Source: Thermoleophilaceae bacterium (GTDB lineage Bacteria; Actinomycetota; Thermoleophilia; Solirubrobacterales; Thermoleophilaceae). From it: a stretch of 7,745 bases of DNA. This document shows positions 5,834 to 7,745 of this stretch, in pieces; position 1 is the first letter of the stretch, and the number at the start of each line of letters is the position of its first letter. The stretch covers positions 1 to 7,745 of the forward strand of contig JACCUE010000196.1 in assembly GCA_013812005.1 (NCBI GenBank). The letters run 5' to 3'. Made by a program: the position numbers and the translations under genes. A model generated the notes under the pieces. The model was not told the DNA's origin and searched no databases. It saw nothing but the letters and a program-made list of their open reading frames with translations.

Positions 5834-6595
5834 ATGGTCGGGACTGCCAAGAGCGTCGAGCTGCACTTCCACGCGCTCCCCGGTGTCGACGACGGGCCGG
5901 TCACCCTCGAGGAGAGCGTCGAGCTGGTTCGCCAGGCCGCCGCGCAGGGCACCGAGACCGTCGTGGCCACGCCCCACGTACGCACCGACTTCGTGACCGA
6001 TGTGCTCGGGCTGGGCGAGCGCGTCGAAGAGCTGCAGGCCGCGCTGGCCGCCGACGGCGTGCCGATCGAGCTGCGCCGCGGGGCCGAGCTGGGCCACGAC
6101 ATGGTGGGCCGGCTCTCCCAGAACGAGCTGGAGTCGATCGCTCAGGGCCCTGCGGCATCGCCCTGGCTGCTGGTGGAGTCGCCCTTCGAGGGGATCGAGG
6201 AGGAGTTTCATTCCGCCACCGACGAGCTGCGCGACCGCGGCTTCGGAGTGCTCGTGGCCCACCCAGAGCGCAGCGCCGACGCCTCTTTCTACGACAGCGC
6301 CGGCCTGCGTCGCGAGCTGGCCGCCGGCTCACTCGCCCAGGTCAACGCCCAGTCCATCACCGGCGCTCACGGGCCCGAGGCCCAGTGGGCCGCTCTCGCG
6401 CTCATCGACCGAGGACTGGTGACCGTGGTGAGCTCGGACGCCCACGGCCTGACCAGGCCCCCGCTGCTACGCGAGGCTGCTGCGCATCTTGTCGAGCACG
6501 GGATCGACCCCCTGCTCTGCCGCACCCTGGTCGGCGGGGGCCCCCGCCGCCTTCTGGCCAGGGGCATTCCCCGAGCCGCCGCCCTCGTGGCCTAG
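5834..6595 (+). CDS. PHP-family metal-dependent phosphatase (CpsB/YwqE-type protein-tyrosine phosphatase)
   Basis: A 253-residue PHP-domain protein, the normal length for CpsB/CapC/YwqE enzymes, which remove phosphate from tyrosine on bacterial tyrosine kinases and thereby tune polysaccharide synthesis. All expected metal-binding motifs are visible: ELHFHALPGVDDG (9-21, with H11, H13 and D19/D20), ATPHVRTDF (H48), GAELGHD (E85), VAHPER (H143) and SSDAHG (D202, H204). The ATG at 5834 begins just before the HxH strand, as in relatives. The ribosome site is weak (GTGAG), and GAATGT nearby could be a -10 of a nearly leaderless message. No kinase or polysaccharide gene is in the window, so the partner is unknown. 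It may act on a distant BY-kinase, or be one of the PHP proteins with another phosphoester substrate. Its last 129 bases are overlapped antisense by the response regulator frame. Confidence 0.88.
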   Translation: MVGTAKSVELHFHALPGVDDGPVTLEESVELVRQAAAQGTETVVATPHVRTDFVTDVLGLGERVEELQAALAADGVPIELRRGAELGHDMVGRLSQNELESIAQGPAASPWLLVESPFEGIEEEFHSATDELRDRGFGVLVAHPERSADASFYDSAGLRRELAAGSLAQVNAQSITGAHGPEAQWAALALIDRGLVTVVSSDAHGLTRPPLLREAAAHLVEHGIDPLLCRTLVGGGPRRLLARGIPRAAALVA

Positions 6596-7417
6596 GGGAG
6601 ACGGCTCCGAAGGATTCGGCATCCCTGCCAAATCCTTCCCCGGCTCCGAATCCTGCTCGCGCAGATCGGGGTCGAAGCGGTAGCCGACGCCGAAGTGGGT
6701 GTGGATGTAGTGCCAGTCGGGTGAGGCCTGCTCGAGCTTCTGTCTGACCTTGCGGATGAAGACGTCCACCGAGCGGTCGCCATGAGCCATCGCGTAGCCC
6801 CACACCTGCTGGTAGATCTCCTCGCGCTGGAGAACCCTGCCTTCCGCGTGCGCGATCAGCTGGAGCACCTCGAACTCGCGGCGGGTGAGATCGACGCTGC
6901 GCCCGCCGGCGAAGGCCTGGAACTGGTCGGCACGGATCTCGAGCTCACCGGCCGCCATCGGGCCCTCGTCGATGCGGCTGGTGGCCTGCTTGCGACGCCT
7001 GACCACGGCCTCGACCCGGGCGAGCACCTCTTCGGGGTGGCAGGGCTTTGTGACCCAGTCGTCGGCGCCCATGCGCAGGCCGCGCACCCGCTGGGCCACG
7101 GTGGAGCGGCCGGTGCAGACCACCACGCCGAGACCGGGCATCGCGCCCGACAGGCGCTCGAGGAACTCCCAGGCCGATGGGCCCATCAAGGCGAGGTCCA
7201 CGACCACGGCGTTCACGCGCATGGCCACGAACTCCTCGATGCGCGGGGCGGCCTCGAGGCGGCGGTACTGCCATCCGATTCCCTCCAGCCGGTTGACCAG
7301 AACCTGGACGAACCCGGAGTCGGAGTCGAGTATCGCGAGCCGGATGGGTCCCGGGTCGGAGTGGTTCACGTGGTAACGGTCCACAACGTGAGCATACGGC
7401 AGCTTCGGGCGGCTCAC
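6467..7417 (-). CDS. OmpR/PhoB-family response regulator with atypical C-terminal extension
   Basis: A DNA-binding response regulator of 316 residues, compared with about 225-250 for the family. The receiver domain (25-140) has the acidic pair D31/D33 (LDSDSG), phosphoacceptor D74 (VVVDLAL), T102 (VCTG) and K124 (VTKPCHP), so it should be phosphorylatable. The winged-helix output domain spans about 156-250 (AGELEIR, LTRREFEVL, GRVLQREEIYQQVWG, DRSVDVFIRKVRQKLE, closing GVGYRFDP). After residue 250 comes a 66-residue Pro/Gly/Ala-rich tail with no domain signature. The tail crosses a strong hairpin (6609-6638) and then runs antisense to the phosphatase gene, so it may be an artefact of a lost stop codon or a real disordered tail. 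The GTG start (7415-7417) has AGGTG about 11 bases upstream. The first 24 residues precede the receiver, so a later start is possible. It diverges from a related winged-helix gene. No sensor kinase is adjacent within the window. Confidence 0.92.
   Translation of the reverse strand: MSRPKLPYAHVVDRYHVNHSDPGPIRLAILDSDSGFVQVLVNRLEGIGWQYRRLEAAPRIEEFVAMRVNAVVVDLALMGPSAWEFLERLSGAMPGLGVVVCTGRSTVAQRVRGLRMGADDWVTKPCHPEEVLARVEAVVRRRKQATSRIDEGPMAAGELEIRADQFQAFAGGRSVDLTRREFEVLQLIAHAEGRVLQREEIYQQVWGYAMAHGDRSVDVFIRKVRQKLEQASPDWHYIHTHFGVGYRFDPDLREQDSEPGKDLAGMPNPSEPSPLGHEGGGSGNAPGQKAAGAPADQGAAEQGVDPVLDKMRSSLA
6609..6638. terminator. Strong hairpin just past the phosphatase stop, embedded in the regulator's tail
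   Basis: GAAGGATT (6609-6616) pairs perfectly with AATCCTTC (6631-6638). After one C/A mismatch, GGCA (6618-6621) pairs with TGCC (6626-6629) around a TCCC tetraloop. It starts 14 bases past the phosphatase stop on + and about 30 bases past the end of the conserved regulator domain on -, exactly where a shared terminator of convergent genes would lie. No U-tract follows on either strand. A 10-base direct repeat, CGGCTCCGAA, flanks it (6602-6611 and 6641-6650). Confidence 0.6.
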
Positions 7418-7460
7418 GCTTCTTTACACCTTTTTCACAGACCGGTCACGCGCTCATAAC
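7414..7460. promoter_or_regulatory. Array of TCAC-type elements at 10-11 bp phasing between two OmpR-type regulator genes
   Basis: On + the tetramers TCAC, TTAC, TCAC, TCAC and TAAC start at 7414, 7424, 7435, 7446 and 7457, that is at steps of 10, 11, 11 and 11 bases. The best units are TTTACAC (7423), TTCACAG (7434) and GTCACGC (7445). Direct repeats of 7 bp spaced by 4 bp are the known binding pattern of PhoB/PhoP-type winged-helix dimers (Streptomyces PHO boxes, mycobacterial PhoP sites). The array overlaps the start of the - strand regulator and lies 37 bases before the + strand gene, so it could give autoregulation. Binding is inference. Confidence 0.45.
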
Positions 7461-7496
7461 GGCCACATCCCGCGGGGCTGGCACGGTCCACCATCA

Positions 7497-7745
7497 TGGA
7501 AGCCGCGACGGACGGGCGCAGCCTGCGGGCCGGCGAGCTGGAGATCAGGCCGGACGAGTTCCTGGCCATTGCGGACGGCCGTCCGCTGAGCCTCACCGCG
7601 CGCGAGCTCGAGCTGCTGAAGGCCCTGATGGAACGCGCGGGGCGGATCGTGAGCCGGGAAGAGCTCTACGTCTCCGTCTGGGGCGAGCCCTACCGCAAGT
7701 CCGACCGCTCGGTGGACGTATATGTGGGCAAGCTGCGGCAGAAGC
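7497..7745 (+). CDS. Stand-alone OmpR-type winged-helix DNA-binding protein without receiver domain (3' end outside window)
   Basis: From the ATG at 7497 the frame runs to the window edge (83 residues). It encodes an OmpR/PhoB-type winged-helix domain almost from the first residue: RAGELEIRPDEF, LSLTARELELL, GRIVSREELYVSVWG, then DRSVDVYVGKLRQK. An in-frame TAA at 7457-7459 rules out an upstream receiver domain. The same landmarks occur in the same order and spacing in the divergent regulator's output domain (AGELEIR-D-F, LT-RE-E-L, GR---RE--Y--VWG, DRSVDV), so the two are paralogues. It could compete for the same sites, act constitutively, or be regulated by other means. No good ribosome binding site is visible before the ATG. 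The C-terminal end, and whether another domain follows, cannot be seen. Confidence 0.85.

Noticed and set aside
5702..6262. Upstream in-frame extension of the cupredoxin-like gene (start at 6262)
   Set aside because: It is fully antisense to the conserved PHP phosphatase; the ATG at 5701 has a strong ribosome binding site and a membrane helix right after it.
6782..7459. 225-residue + strand ORF opposite the response regulator
   Set aside because: It is antisense to an intact receiver and winged-helix domain and is His/Ala/Gly-rich with no motif.

Overview
This 7.7 kb window is GC-rich chromosomal DNA of actinobacterial character. The signs are high GC at codon third positions, GTG starts, a tRNA gene with no encoded CCA, TANNNT-type -10 elements placed against start codons, and a multi-membrane protein family I know mainly from Actinobacteria. 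The Thermoleophilia/Solirubrobacterales are my best guess at lineage, but this is inference from memory and not shown by the sequence. I see no insertion sequence, phage gene, CRISPR array or other sign of recent transfer.

Layout from left to right: (1) The C-terminal part of a 2-oxoglutarate dehydrogenase E1 / oxoglutarate decarboxylase gene on + (TCA cycle), ending at 1415. (2) A nested hairpin at 1425-1469 in the 63-base gap to a convergent short-chain dehydrogenase on - (1479-2282). (3) A divergent promoter region, then tRNA-Asp(GTC) at 2339-2412 with its own hairpin terminator. (4) A 41-residue Cys-rich, hydrophobic small ORF on + (2568-2693), possibly preceded by a leaderless mini-ORF. 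(5) A block of four genes on -, read from 5701 down to 2659: a tethered cupredoxin-like protein without the usual copper ligands, a roughly 10-TM membrane protein, a 45-residue single-TM protein, and a cupredoxin with a complete H/C-H-M copper site and an LPSTG-type C-terminal sorting signal. The first three overlap by 4 bases at each junction. (6) A PHP-family (CpsB/YwqE-type) phosphatase on + (5834-6595). (7) A convergent OmpR-family response regulator on - (6467-7417), with an unusual C-terminal tail running antisense into the phosphatase gene. (8) The start of a second, closely related winged-helix gene on + (7497-end), diverging from the regulator and lacking a receiver domain.

Two parts deserve attention. 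The first is the four-gene envelope block, which pairs a real type-1 copper protein with a membrane protein whose predicted signal peptide cleavage leaves an N-terminal histidine. It looks like a coherent envelope system of unknown role, plausibly in copper handling or electron transfer. The second is the divergent pair of paralogous OmpR-type regulators, one with and one without a receiver. They share a 79-base intergenic region containing TCAC-type elements repeated every 11 bp, like the direct-repeat boxes bound by PhoB/PhoP-type regulators. No sensor kinase is visible in the window.
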